DNA from: Leucogyrophana mollusca
Taxonomy: Eukaryota; Basidiomycota; Agaricomycetes; Boletales
Reading direction: 5' to 3'
DNA length: 64,000 nucleotides
Assembly: GCA_021014945.1 (NCBI GenBank)
Contig: MU266370.1
Location: 62,001 to 126,000, forward strand
This document shows positions 49,869-62,294 of the stretch, piece by piece. Position numbers and translations under genes: made by a program. The stretch's first letter is position 1; every line of letters starts with the position of its first letter. The notes under the pieces were generated by a model. It ran no database searches. It had not been told where the DNA came from and was given only the letters and a program-made list of their open reading frames with translations.

Positions 49869-50698
49869 ATGACCAGTGTACCTCTCAGCGAGACGAGTCT
49901 CCGAGGAAACCCCTCAATATCGACGCGTGAGAGCATAGCATGGCTTCCCGACCCGCCCTTCGAGGATTCGTCCGTCGTCGTTCTATCCTCCCGATCTACA
50001 TCGACACCATCCGCCCTCCCTTCCCTCCTCTACCTCGATCTGCGCCTCAGCCTCCCGCTGTCCACCGACAGCACCGTCACCTGGGGATTTGCTGGCCTCA
50101 GACAGACCCTCCAGCTCGAACCGCTCCCTCGCCATCGCTGGTATCACATCATTGATACGACCTGCGATGGCATGTCAGACGAGGGCCAGGTGGAGCTCGT
50201 GAAGGATCCGAAGACTGGGGAGGACATCGAAGTCGAGACTGGGATAGGGAGGAACCCGAGCACGGGTGCTATGCAAGAATATCAAGAAATATGGAGGTGA
50301 GCGCATCGGACCGGGACCAGACGATCGCGCTGATCGCTCATGCTGGCGTCAGCGAGGAGCCGATACCCCAGGGGTCGAATTACACCTTCCTAACGTCCAC
50401 CGCCGACCCGGAGACATCCAAGGCATTTATGGCGGTATTGGGCTCGCATGCTCTCGCACTCTCTCATGAGGAGGGCCTCCCATTCCAGGCTATTCGCATG
50501 CACAGATCGTCCCCGGATGCCGCGTGGATGCTTGTGTACAAGTCTAGTCATTCTCCTTCTGAGCCATCTGCGCACTCTCTTGAGGCATGCCTATCCGCCT
50601 TGCTTTCTTCTCCAAACAGGGATATAATCAAGCGAGGCGATAGGGTCGAGCTCGGAGGCAGGACGTGGACAGCGTTTGATGCTGGCATTTACCATTAA
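49869..50698 (+). CDS. Hri1-family protein, paralogue 2
   Basis: Exons 49869-50296 and 50353-50698 give 257 residues. It shares with paralogue 1 the opening SIAWLPDPPFEDSSVVVLSS, YLDLRLSLPLS, EDIEVETGIG, the single intron in the same phase after a TGG-AG codon pair, and the terminal GDRVELGGRTWTAFD. The linker between lobes is shorter (no QTPKSQ block). The open frame extends upstream, but only a non-ATG codon lies there, so the first ATG was taken. Sequence constraint in both copies argues that neither is a pseudogene. Confidence 0.72.
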
Positions 50699-51180
50699 GA
50701 TACGATGCTGTAAATTTGGCGGACGTGACACTCTCACTCACACCCCCAAGCAGCGGGGTATCTCACAACATCGGGCGCCATGGGATGTTTCTGAAACAAG
50801 ATGATTCAGATATGCTTGGCGAGGGCGCCGAAGAGGCTTTATTTCCCTCCGTATCACAGTCTATCTATCTAACAGGCTTTGCCATGAGAGTGAGACCCTA
50901 AATAGTCCTTTCGGGGGATACCTAGTATACCTGGTAATAGCTGACCATGTTGCTCGGCCCACATCGCCTGATGCGACGCGTGCGTTGCATAGTGACAATT
51001 CGATGGTTGTTGCGTCAAAGACTTCTATTGTCAGGGAAAACACTACCGAGCAGAGGGGAGATACAACAATTCTATAACACCTTTGATGTACACAAGGACC
51101 TACACGCTTTTGTATTACAGCATCGATTTATCAAAACTTCTCGTGCATGCGTCCGTTTCGTACAACCACAGGTTGCGCAT
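50699..51180. other. intergenic between convergent genes
   Basis: 482 nt between the stop codons of Hri1 paralogue 2 and GAPDH. 3' flanks; no gene seen. Confidence 0.5.
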
Positions 51181-52667
<1,487 letters not shown>

Positions 52668-54412
52668 TTTGCTAAGTGGTGAGTGTGTTGGATGATGGGG
52701 GGAGGAATGAGATTGGAGATTGCGGTTGTAAGGATGGTCTTTGGTCTTTATAAGAAATCCGACTCCGAAATCGCTTCATTGACACTGTTGTGACGTCACG
52801 GTCACTGCCGACGTTGCGGTGATAAACCCAATCTTTTTATTCCAGCAAGTCTTAGTTCGCCAGCTAGCACACCCACCCTGCACACAAACCAGTTCAGCTT
52901 GGCTAATATCCGACTACGTCGTTCGGTCTTAATGGTACACTGGCTCCCACATGCACAGCAAAGGTTGGCCTCTCCGACCGCGAACGTGGGCATTAAAATT
53001 CTCATCGATATCGGCCCATCATGCTCTCGTCGGCTTGGTTCGGCTGTCTGCGATCCCCCATCGCAATCAGCACACCATCACCAAGTCAATTTTCTGCTTT
53101 GAGCGCTTTGCTTTGACGCTTTGCGTAACCTAGCCCAGGACGTATGGGGTCTTAGACAGAGACATGTTAGGATTAGACCCAGGCTCAATTAGCACTGCCC
53201 AGCGAATCTCATTGCTCAAGGTTGTGAAGGAATTGGATACGCACAGGTGCGGGCTTTGTTTGATTGGTATGTTCAAGCCAGGTGTCTTACAGATTCGACG
53301 CTGGGCTTATACACCCCGAACCGTCGCCGTAGCTCTTGGCAAAGAGCATGTCGGCCGACGCGTTGCTTCGTTCTTATGTATGCATTGGAGGCAGTATATT
53401 ACTGACGGCCGGCGTTTTTTAAAGCAGGACATCCATGACGTCCAGGATGTATTCTTCCAAAGAAGACACATGTCATTATCGATGTGTTTGTTTGACTGTT
53501 TATCTGAAAACGAACACTTCGAAAGCCAAAGCCCCCGCTCTCAGAACGTTCGATGGTCATCCTCATTTGCCGCGCCTTCCATTCACTGCAGCGTCGCCCG
53601 GAGGCCCCTTCTCCAATAACATTGCTATGGAGCCGATTCAGAGGCCAGACATCCGCCGTTTCGCTGCAACCGAGCGGGCGACCCGCGGATATCCATCTAT
53701 AGAGATAGTCATTCGAGAATCGATCAATAATTTTGTGGATGCTTCTGTGCGCTACGATGTCGGCCACGAAGTGATATACATTGCTATAGTATTGTAGTTG
53801 CTCTAATAAGTCCCGCATGCAAGTTGGTGGTGGGCTCACTTCAAGCACATGGACACGCCCAAGGTCATGCACAGTGCTTCGCAGACTGAGTGAGTTCAGG
53901 ACGCGAGAGGCACAGGGCCGGCCAAACGGTTTACCTGCCCTTATAGGTGAGCGGCCCATGCGCCACATGACAAGGGAATCCACCTACATGAAATCGTACC
54001 AGCGCACACGTCTGGAGCTGGCCATAATGGCGGGGAACAAACACCACCGCAGCTGACCGCACACAAACTGCACCCTGGCACCGCCTCAGGCTAGGCTTCC
54101 GAATGGTATGCACTATCCTAGCTACTACTAGCATTCTTGAACTGGGCAGCATGCGAAATTACATGGGTTCTGCTTTTTTTTTTTTATAGAAAGCTCGAGG
54201 GTAGTGATGGCACTAGTGCTATACTGGGCCCCGGGCCTCAGCGCCTCAGCACTCCAGCAGGCCAAGCTCAGCGTCTATCCTATCTCACATGCCAGTGACT
54301 ACCGACGTTGACAGTTCCTTCTCTGCCCGTTTTGACATCCTTCTCAGTTCTCTAGGTCTTTGTTTTTGTTCTGGCCATATCCCACCCATATTTCTCAGAG
54401 ATTGAAGCCGGG
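52668..54412 (-). other. 1.7-kb region upstream of GAPDH; promoter, then nothing clear
   Basis: CTTATAAAG (minus strand, 52747-52755) lies about 85 nt before the GAPDH ATG, with a pyrimidine-rich leader after it, as in other strong fungal gpd promoters. Farther out, open frames at 53164-53619 (plus) and 53399-53983 (minus) overlap each other on opposite strands; neither shows a motif or intron structure. A poly-T tract of about 13-14 nt lies near 54172. No gene can be supported. Confidence 0.5.
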
Positions 54413-57400
54413 ATGGAGGGAAGGAAGAAAGAAAAGAAGAGTTTCTGGGATAGCTTGCTCGGCGGCAGGAACGGAGAGAAAAATGTCGGGGAAGATACCG
54501 GTGGTATCGAATTCAATGAAGACCTGCCCAGGATGATAGGTGAGTAATACCTCCCCTGTTGATGTTTGAGCTGCTCACGTCGAAGATCGTCAATGGAGGT
54601 TATATCGTTGCGACCGCTTGGGAAGACCAGTCTCTTGTTCCTAAAGTATGCGAGAGTGCCTCTGCCGATGAGGCCAACGCCAAGGCGGCTTGCACGGCAC
54701 TTAGAAGAAGCATAAAGTAAGTAGTGTCTGGGCATATGCCGCGGCGGTCCTGTTGATTGCAGGATGTTTGGCAGATTCAGTGAACCCAATATACAGCTGT
54801 CTGCTGCACGGGTGCGCTTTCTCCCATGGTCAGCTTTACTGGTAGTCGTTGCACTCATCATTTGGCGGCGTAGCTTTGGGCAAACATGATGCAGAATGGA
54901 TCGGAAATATTCCTTCTTCAGCTATCATCTCGCAAATTCGTTGATGTTCTCGAAGGAGTGGTAACATCTCCAGATACATCCCCCGTCGTGCGGGAGCGCC
55001 TGATGGAGGTACTAGCTGGCGCAGCGTTTATTTATTCGTCCGGTGCGTACAGTACAATAGGTTTTTTCCGTGGCAGATTATAATAAGTCAAATACGACAG
55101 TTCGGCCGGTAGACAAGGATGGAGAGAGGGATGAATTCCTTAAACTCTGGCGTAGGTTGAAACCTGATGGCCAACCTGACGACGGGGTCCCTTTTGATAC
55201 GGATGATCCAATGTTCAGCCCTATGATCACCCAACCACGAGTGCACCACCCACAAGACATACCAGGCGTAGGTGTATAACTCTTACTGTCCGCAATCTAT
55301 AATTGAGTGGTGACCAGAACCGCCCACGGGTCATACCTGTGGAAGAAGACATACGGCGCTTGTTCAAGGAATGTAAAATTGCGCGAGGCAACGCCGGGCT
55401 GTTGTCCACAGCACTTGCGTTCACGAACCCTAGTGATTTCGGGCAGGAGGAGCTTATTCACGTGTGTACCCTACCCACTCTATTATGTGATATCCATCTG
55501 AATATGGCGCATAGGAACTATACTCCAAGTGCAAGGCGTCACAAGAGCTCATATATACTCAAATTCCTTGGGCCACTGGAATTGCAGAACGTTCTCGTGC
55601 TAAGTTAATATATGCAGTGAAAGATACTCGTAAGATATAATACCATATTTCCTATCCTGGTGGGCTGACAGTTCTGTAACAGAGACATCTGTCGAGGAAG
55701 ACCTCCTAGCAGATTTGTTGACCGTAAACGAGGCCCTATTCGAAGCACTCGGAACTTATGACGAGTACGAATCAATTGTGGCAGAGAGAAAGGTAGAGAG
55801 AACGGCAGAGAGGAGACGGAAACGCGAGGTGTATGCAAGTGTATGTGCTTCTTTGCCCGTCGTTATCTTTTTCATTGCTCAAATAGTTGTTGTGCTATAA
55901 AGTTGATTGACGATGATCATTGGGCGATATACGAGCCCGGTACACCCATAGACCCATCCCCGTCGCCTCCATTACTTGCCCCAAACAAAGCCCTAACTCC
56001 CAGCACGGTCAAGGACGAATGGAGCGAAGGTGCAGGAGAGAGGTGTGAGGACAAAGATTCGGAAAAAGAGGTTGATGACCATGGCCGCTCAGAATTAGCA
56101 AAGATGATAGGTACGTGCCGGACGGGGAAGTCCTGTGACAACCACTGATGCTTGGTGATGCAGGGTATTTAACAGCGACAGCCTCAGACGAATGGTCTCT
56201 CATGCTTGAAGTTTGCGAACGTGCCTCTGCCAACGAGGCCAATGCAAAGGAGGCCTCTAGAGCGCTCCGGAGGGAATTCAAGCGAGTATCTCCTGTGCAC
56301 AACCTACGGTTTGATTAATTACGAACCAACTGTCTAGGTACGCGAAGCCCCCAGCACAGCTGTTTGCAGCCAGGGTGCGTATTTTTTTAAGGCCCTTCCT
56401 GGAACTTATACCGGCATCGTATACATGCAGCTTTGGGCGATTATGTTGCTCAATGCATCGGAAGTATTTCTCGTGCAGAACTCCTCTCGCAAGTTCATCG
56501 ATGTGCTTGGGGAAGTGTTAACGTCTTCGCGGACGTCTCCGGTTGTGCAGGAACGCCTGATGAAGGTCCTAGCTGCAGCGGTGCCCATATATTCATCCAG
56601 TGCGTGCAACGTGGCAGCCTCCCATAAATGATTCATATCATCCAATATAGGACCCTACTTGGGAGGTACGGATCAAGGCAAAGGCTTCCGTTCCCTTTGG
56701 TGTAAACTTAAACCGGCCGACAACCCGGACGATGGCATACCCTTTGACTCAGAAGATGTGATGCTTAGCCCAGTCTATCGCCCCTCAGTTTGGCCTTCGA
56801 TAGATCTGCAAGCAGTGCCCGATCAATCTTACCCACGGGACCAACTGTCACCCCACGAACAGCATCAACACCGGGTAGACCAGCCACTTCGTATGCCTAT
56901 GCTAACCCCGCTTGTCATCGCTGGCGAATCATCAGCTGAGCCCGAAGGACTTTCGCCTGCACCGGATGCGAACACCAATGAGGGACCGACAGGCCGTATA
57001 AGGCGCACGTCGCTTATGTGGCTCGAGCGCCATCGCAAGACCTTGTATAGGAACATTATTGAGTCAGACAGTTTTGAAGGGCCAGAGTGGATGAGGGAAG
57101 CCAGCACAGACTATATTTACGATATGAAGATCTATCAGGTGCGTCCTTGCGCTAGCATGAGCATGAAGCTTTCACTAACTGCGATGTTTGAATTTCCAGT
57201 CTCTCACCGTGTATACATTCTTACATCTCACTCACTGCGTAAAAGATCCGGGGTAAGATCACTGCTTTTCCCCTTGGCGTTACTGACGGTAAGCACAGCC
57301 TGCTCTCTGCATTCCATACCCACATCAAAGCGTGGAAGGAGTGGGACGTTATGCAGTCACTGAAATACCATCGGATAATTCGAGATCATCTTCGTGCATT

Positions 57401-58951
57401 GCTTGTAAAGGTCATTTGACTCACAACTCCTCCTGGTGTCGTGTCTCGAGTATCTGACCAATATACAGTCCTCAGAGAAGTTCCCATTGTGCCTGTCTCA
57501 CATCGCCGATGAAGTTGACGGGTCCAAACTACCGGAGCTGGATGTGCGAGCTATAGCTTGCCATCTTGCCGCTAACTTAGACGATTCTGACCGTTCAGTC
57601 CGAACATTTCGGGATATCTTTGCGCTTAGAGGTGAGGAAGCGCAGTCAATGGTTAACCTTCTCCACACTGTAGGTGATGCTAGCGCGCCATTTTGGTTCT
57701 TGTTAACCCCCTTTGGCGTCAGCTGGTCGAGGACCCTGCTGTGGATAGCGCTCAGAAGACGCTATTTGCTGACGCGCTCGTTCGACTATCCAAGCGATCA
57801 TGTTGTTACCCTGAGTCCCTTGTCCTAAAGGACATTGAAATAGACTCGACCCACCCCGTTATAACAGGCGCGTACAGCGAAGTATGGAAAGGATATACGC
57901 GAGGGCAACCGGTAGGAGTGAAGAAAGTTAGAATGATGAGATCAGATTTAGAGGACATATTGAAGGTATGTGTAGCAGCCATTTCGGAGGTATCATTTTC
58001 TTACGGAGAAACAGGCTTGCGCTCGTGAAGCCATCATATGGTCTCGTCTCTCCCATCCGAATCTACTACCGTTCTATGGCATATTCTACTTAGACGACGA
58101 GCACTCTAGAATTTCCCTCATCTCTCCTTGGATGGAGCATGGCCACATCGGAGAGTACTTGGAACGCTTCCCGGGGACGGATCGAGAGCTCCTGGTGAGT
58201 CGGGCATTATGATCTCAACGGTACACACTTCACGTGGTTTTCCTCAAGGCGCTCGACATTGGATTGGGCGTTGAGTACTTGCACACATCCATACCGGCCG
58301 TCATTCATGGGGACTTGAAACCCGTAAGTGCTGTTGATTTCGTCAATGCGACCATGCCCCAACGCCCATCTAGCGCAATATATTCGTGACGCCGTCGGGC
58401 ACGGCATGTCTTGCAGATTTCGGTCTTGCCTATGCAAAAGATCCCCAGCGTCAAACAGCGTCGTCTACTCAAGGTCCTACGCACGGTGGTACGCTTGCCT
58501 ATGAAGCCCCAGAGTTGTTCGACGGCGAACCTGTCAGTTTTTCGGCTGATATGTATGCTTTCGGCTGTGTGCTGTACGAGGTAAGCATATTCCCGAGAGA
58601 TTTTAATATGGTAGTCATCGACAAGCATGGTAGATGTTTGCTGGAGTGCGGCCATTTCACGATCTCCGGGATGGAGCGGTGATCAAGGCGGTTGCCCAGG
58701 GCAAGCGACCTGGCCGTCCCGCGGGTGTCAAGGATTGGGTATGGAGGCTGATCGAGAGTTGTTGGCGCCAAGAGCCCAGTGAACGGCCTCACCCGGGTGA
58801 CATCGTGCGCGAACTGCGTTCTTTTACCACCGGGCGTGCACAGCACCGTCATCACAACTGGGATGATTCCTTTGGGGCTCATATCCGTGGTAGATATTCC
58901 TTGGTTGATCACCCCGCCGCTTTCCCTCTTCATACTCATTCCCGGACCTAA
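54413..58951 (+). CDS. VHS-GAT-VHS-TKL-like protein kinase, 21 exons
   Basis: Exons: 54413-54539, 54599-54716, 54763-54811, 54874-55042, 55077-55267, 55318-55461, 55515-55603, 55672-55828, 55903-56110, 56164-56281, 56338-56374, 56431-56599, 56651-57138, 57200-57252, 57299-57410, 57469-57669, 57723-57965, 58015-58194, 58249-58323, 58374-58580, 58634-58951. They give 1150 residues. VHS-like 1 (about 40-154) has ANEANAK-type helices, LWANMMQNGSE, and TSPVVRERLMEVLA, then PDDGVPFDTDDPMFSP. A GAT-like part (about 220-348), an acidic linker, VHS-like 2 (about 417-525) and a basic GRIRRTSLMWLERHRK segment follow. The kinase has VGVKK (K877), HGDLKPRN (D973), DFG (D991) and YEAPE. Exons 2/10 (118 nt) and 4/12 (169 nt) are equal. 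Known VHS domains sort ubiquitinated cargo; fusion to a kinase is unusual. Single-gene status is inferred from the unbroken frame. Confidence 0.75.
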
Positions 58952-59120
58952 AATTGTATATCACCATTGCACGGAGATCGGACAATTTCAATGTACCTGC
59001 TTGTATACATGGTAGGATAAGTATACTGAGCAGAATCACCGACTAGCGAGGGCCTGGGAGCACACTCCACCGCCACTGTGTTGCTGGCACAACTCGCGAA
59101 GTAAGTAGAGTAGTAGAGGG

Positions 59121-60746
59121 TTAACGCTGGCTTAATTGATTTTCTAACATCTTGATCCGATCGCGCATTTCAATCAACTGCACCTCCAACAGCCGAAGGC
59201 GCAGCTGAGTGTTCTCCTCCTCCAAACTCCGGTGCGACTGTGTGAGGCCCTCCATACTCTGAATGAATGCGGAGACGTCGACCGAATGCCGTTCGCGGAC
59301 GGCGGACTGCTCAAGTGTACTTGCATCCCCGCTGGGTGTGTCGATTTTCTGAGTAGTTGTCGGCGGCTCTGATCTGCCGGCAGCATTCGGCCGCGAGGAG
59401 CTGGCACCCGCTGTTGGCGGGCTGCCCGAGTTGATGGCGGGCCTTTTCCCTAGGGCCCTTTCTGAGGGCGCGGACCGAGTGGCTTTGTTGAAGCTATCGC
59501 GCCATGAGGTGCTCGGACTCGGGGATGGGAGTGGTGGGTCTGGAGGTGACGAGTATGGCAAAGGTGAGTTTACTGGCGATTCGACGGGGCTGTCACCTGC
59601 GGGATCTTGGCGGTCAGACCCGGCTCCGACATCGTTTGACCTGGCAGACTTGTGATTGGGCCGCGCGACAAACGCTTTGGTTGAGGCTGCTCCAGCGGCT
59701 CCCCGAGGAGCTGCGAAATTGCATCTTTTCTTTAATTCCCTGCACGTACCACAGGCCCGTTGACTACCGGGGGTTGGATTGACATCGAGACAAGGTTTTC
59801 CATGCAGTTTGCATGGGTTGCATGGCTACAGCCTCAGGTTAGCTACTGGTTCGACGAATATGTCATGGGTGTACTCACCGGCTGATGATACTTCCTCTTC
59901 TGTTGACTGACCAGCGCGGGTTTGAGCTTCGCGGACCCGGATGGCGCTTTCGCCTTCTTCGGCGGGGGCCGATCGTCGTCGTCTTCCAGCTCATCGTCTA
60001 GCTCATCGTCGGAGTCGACTTTCTGTCGTGCTTTTTTCCTGGTGAATGATGATGCCGCCTCCATGGCGTTTACTTCGAGCACCCAGTGCTCCAGCGATCC
60101 TTTCGGCGGGCCCGCAGTCCCCTTGGCCCTCCGGGTGTTGTATTCCAAGCTACTCGGGGCCACGGCATCGGAAATAGGAGCCGAGGGGCGTTTAGCCAAT
60201 GATTCGATGCTACGGTCGACGCTCTCGTCCCGACTGCCCACAATTTCTACGTCGGAATCATCTTCGGCGGCAGGTTAAACGACGGACAGTTGCTGGGTAT
60301 GTTCAGCGGAGCTCACCGTCACACCACCATTTACCATTATCCCCTAGCTTCAGAATAAGCGGGGGAGTGGGCGCGCGTGGGCCGTTTCTGAGGTATAGAT
60401 GGTGGCCTTGGACTGACAGGTCGGTTCTCGAGATGCTCGGGATGTGCTCCGGGAAGGCCTGCGGCCGTCGTCTGTATGCGCTAATCAGGATGGTCGGTAG
60501 TTGCACCACGGGCCCAGGGCCTAGCAAAGTGCTCTTGAATATGTCGATACTTTCGTTCTGTGGGAAACGATTGAGCCGGTGGATCACTGGAGTGGGTAAC
60601 TCAGAACGACTTACAACTTCGTGCTGCAGGTCTTCCAAGAATTGCTTGTACCTCCGTTCCGTAGGGCTGGGGACATGCTTCAAAGCCTCGGTCACACGAG
60701 CGGCGATATGGTTCACCCTCTCTTGCGGGGTGTCTTCAGAATCCAT
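59121..60746 (-). CDS. protein with Zn(II)2Cys6-spaced cluster and C-terminal coiled coil
   Basis: Minus-strand exons 60317-60746, 59879-60261 and 59121-59825 give 505 residues. Residues 1-143 are a helical, unrecognised N-terminal domain. An Asp/Glu run and a Lys/Pro-rich segment (about 215-250, nuclear-signal-like) precede six cysteines at about 273, 276, 283, 296, 299 and 306, with spacing C-x2-C-x6-C-x12-C-x2-C-x6-C, exactly that of fungal binuclear zinc clusters. The second half is CGTCRELKKRC. Ser/Pro-rich disorder follows, then a 40-residue coiled coil ending LENQLSQR. A DNA-binding regulator is likely, but the cluster is central and its first half is less basic than usual. The exon 2-3 junction falls directly before the first cysteine pair. 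Confidence 0.72.
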
Positions 60747-62294
60747 TGCCTTTGCTTTGAGGACGGAAAGCAGAGGTGCTGAGCCACGCGATCCGAAGAG
60801 GCGGTAGGCGCTGTGCGAATTGGCGGACCTGAAATATGGGACCTAGTCATCGAATCAGGGTCGCTGAGCGGCGACCTGGTGTCTGGAGTCTTGAACGTGT
60901 CGGAGATTTACCACGCGACCGTGTCGCACTTACAATGAACATATAGCGAGCTGGGCCGACTCAGCAGTGTATTACGAGGGCACATCCGGTGGCCACGGGC
61001 ATTGGTGTAGAGCGCCACAAAAGCTCGTGCTTTGGAGATTGGATATTTAGGTGGAACATCTGCGAGTATTTGCAATTAATAAGAGGCCGTGTGCCGTATG
61101 AAAGGCGCTGGGGCCGCCCTCTTGGTATCCAATGCCGCTCTGGGGACGGATGAGACGTCTGCCCCGACTTTGGAAGGAGAAATGCCTGTTAGAGCCAATG
61201 AGAAGCAGCACGAGTTAAGGACGTGGTACTCACCGGGCGGCGGTCACTTGAGCTACCGGCAATGTCACTGACACGCATCTCGAAGCCGCTCGAGTTGTGA
61301 GCGGCTCCGGAAACCGTGATGATTAGGATATCGGGTTCGAGTACCAGGAATGCCTTGGGCCATTTGGGTAGTGGACATGTGCCGCGGTGCAACGACTTGT
61401 GGATATCATTGGCTAGGGAACTCCGAGGACGGATTGGCTCCAGCTACGACGAACATTTTGAAATCCAGCCGCTGACTCGACTTGTCACGAGAAATGCGGC
61501 TGCTCGATGGCCTATCCAGAGCGGAAAGCTGGGCGCGTCTTGTTGGAGAATCGAGCCAGACAACCTGCCGAACAGGTGTTCGGCGCAAAGTGTTCGGCGC
61601 CATTCGCCGGCACTCTTTCGTTCGTTTTCCATTCGATCCACATTTCTTTATTTTCATGATTCGACTGATTATCTTCGGCCGAGCTGCCCTCGTTAAAAGC
61701 TATTCGAATAGCATTCCGCATCCCAGTTCTCGCCCGCCGAAACTGAGATGAAAGTTTCCCTTCTGTCGATCTCGTCTTACTTTTACTGATAGTTCCTAGA
61801 CATTATCTTATTTCACTCTGGGTACTTTATATTCGTGTATTGAGTTCTCGCCCGCCGAAACCGAGATTCATTATCTTATTTCATTCTAGTGACCTCGCGA
61901 GACGTCTCGGTAGGACTTTTGCATAATATGCAATCTCTGGCATCATTCGACCGGTCTGGAATTTGGTGAGGTAGAGTAAATAAAGAGGACCACTTCTTTC
62001 TTGAATTGAACACGCGCTGTATGATGTTTTCCTGTATCGAAGAAATGAGAGTAAAGTCGTAAAGCGCACCTGGCATTGCTTGCTGAAGTTCGTCCAACGT
62101 CGATCGGCGTCGCCACTTTGGGTGAGCGGGAAGTTGCCGGGCCGCCAAGTTGGAGCGTGTGATTTTCCCCACAATTCTCGATCGGGTCGTGTCTCATTTC
62201 TCTATCACCGCTTACGACGACGAGAACGCCAATCCCAACAGCGAGCTCAGCGCCAAATACGACGAGCAAACACTGAAGAGTATTAGCAGCAGCA
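60747..62294. other. 1.5-kb divergent intergenic region with short repeats
   Basis: Lies between the zinc-cluster gene (minus) and Lon (plus). TTCTCGCCCGCCGAAAC occurs at 61727 and again at about 61844, and CATTATCTTATTTCA-TC occurs near 61801 and 61869, forming an imperfect direct repeat of about 115-nt period. Open frames on both strands have no motif. No gene is supported. Confidence 0.45.

Noticed and set aside
53399..53983. 194-codon minus-strand frame, with a 151-codon plus-strand frame overlapping it
   Set aside because: Mutually overlapping frames, no domain, no intron structure in a genome where almost every gene has introns. Could be reconsidered with transcript evidence.
54170..54190. 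Poly-T tract as a Pol III terminator or retroposon tail
   Set aside because: No tRNA-like or SINE-like sequence precedes it; treated as a simple homopolymer.
55829..56163. VHS kinase read as two genes (VHS-GAT adaptor, then VHS-kinase)
   Set aside because: No stop codon or new ATG context is needed: exon 9 joins both parts in matching phase and the total is an exact multiple of three. Retained as an alternative to test.
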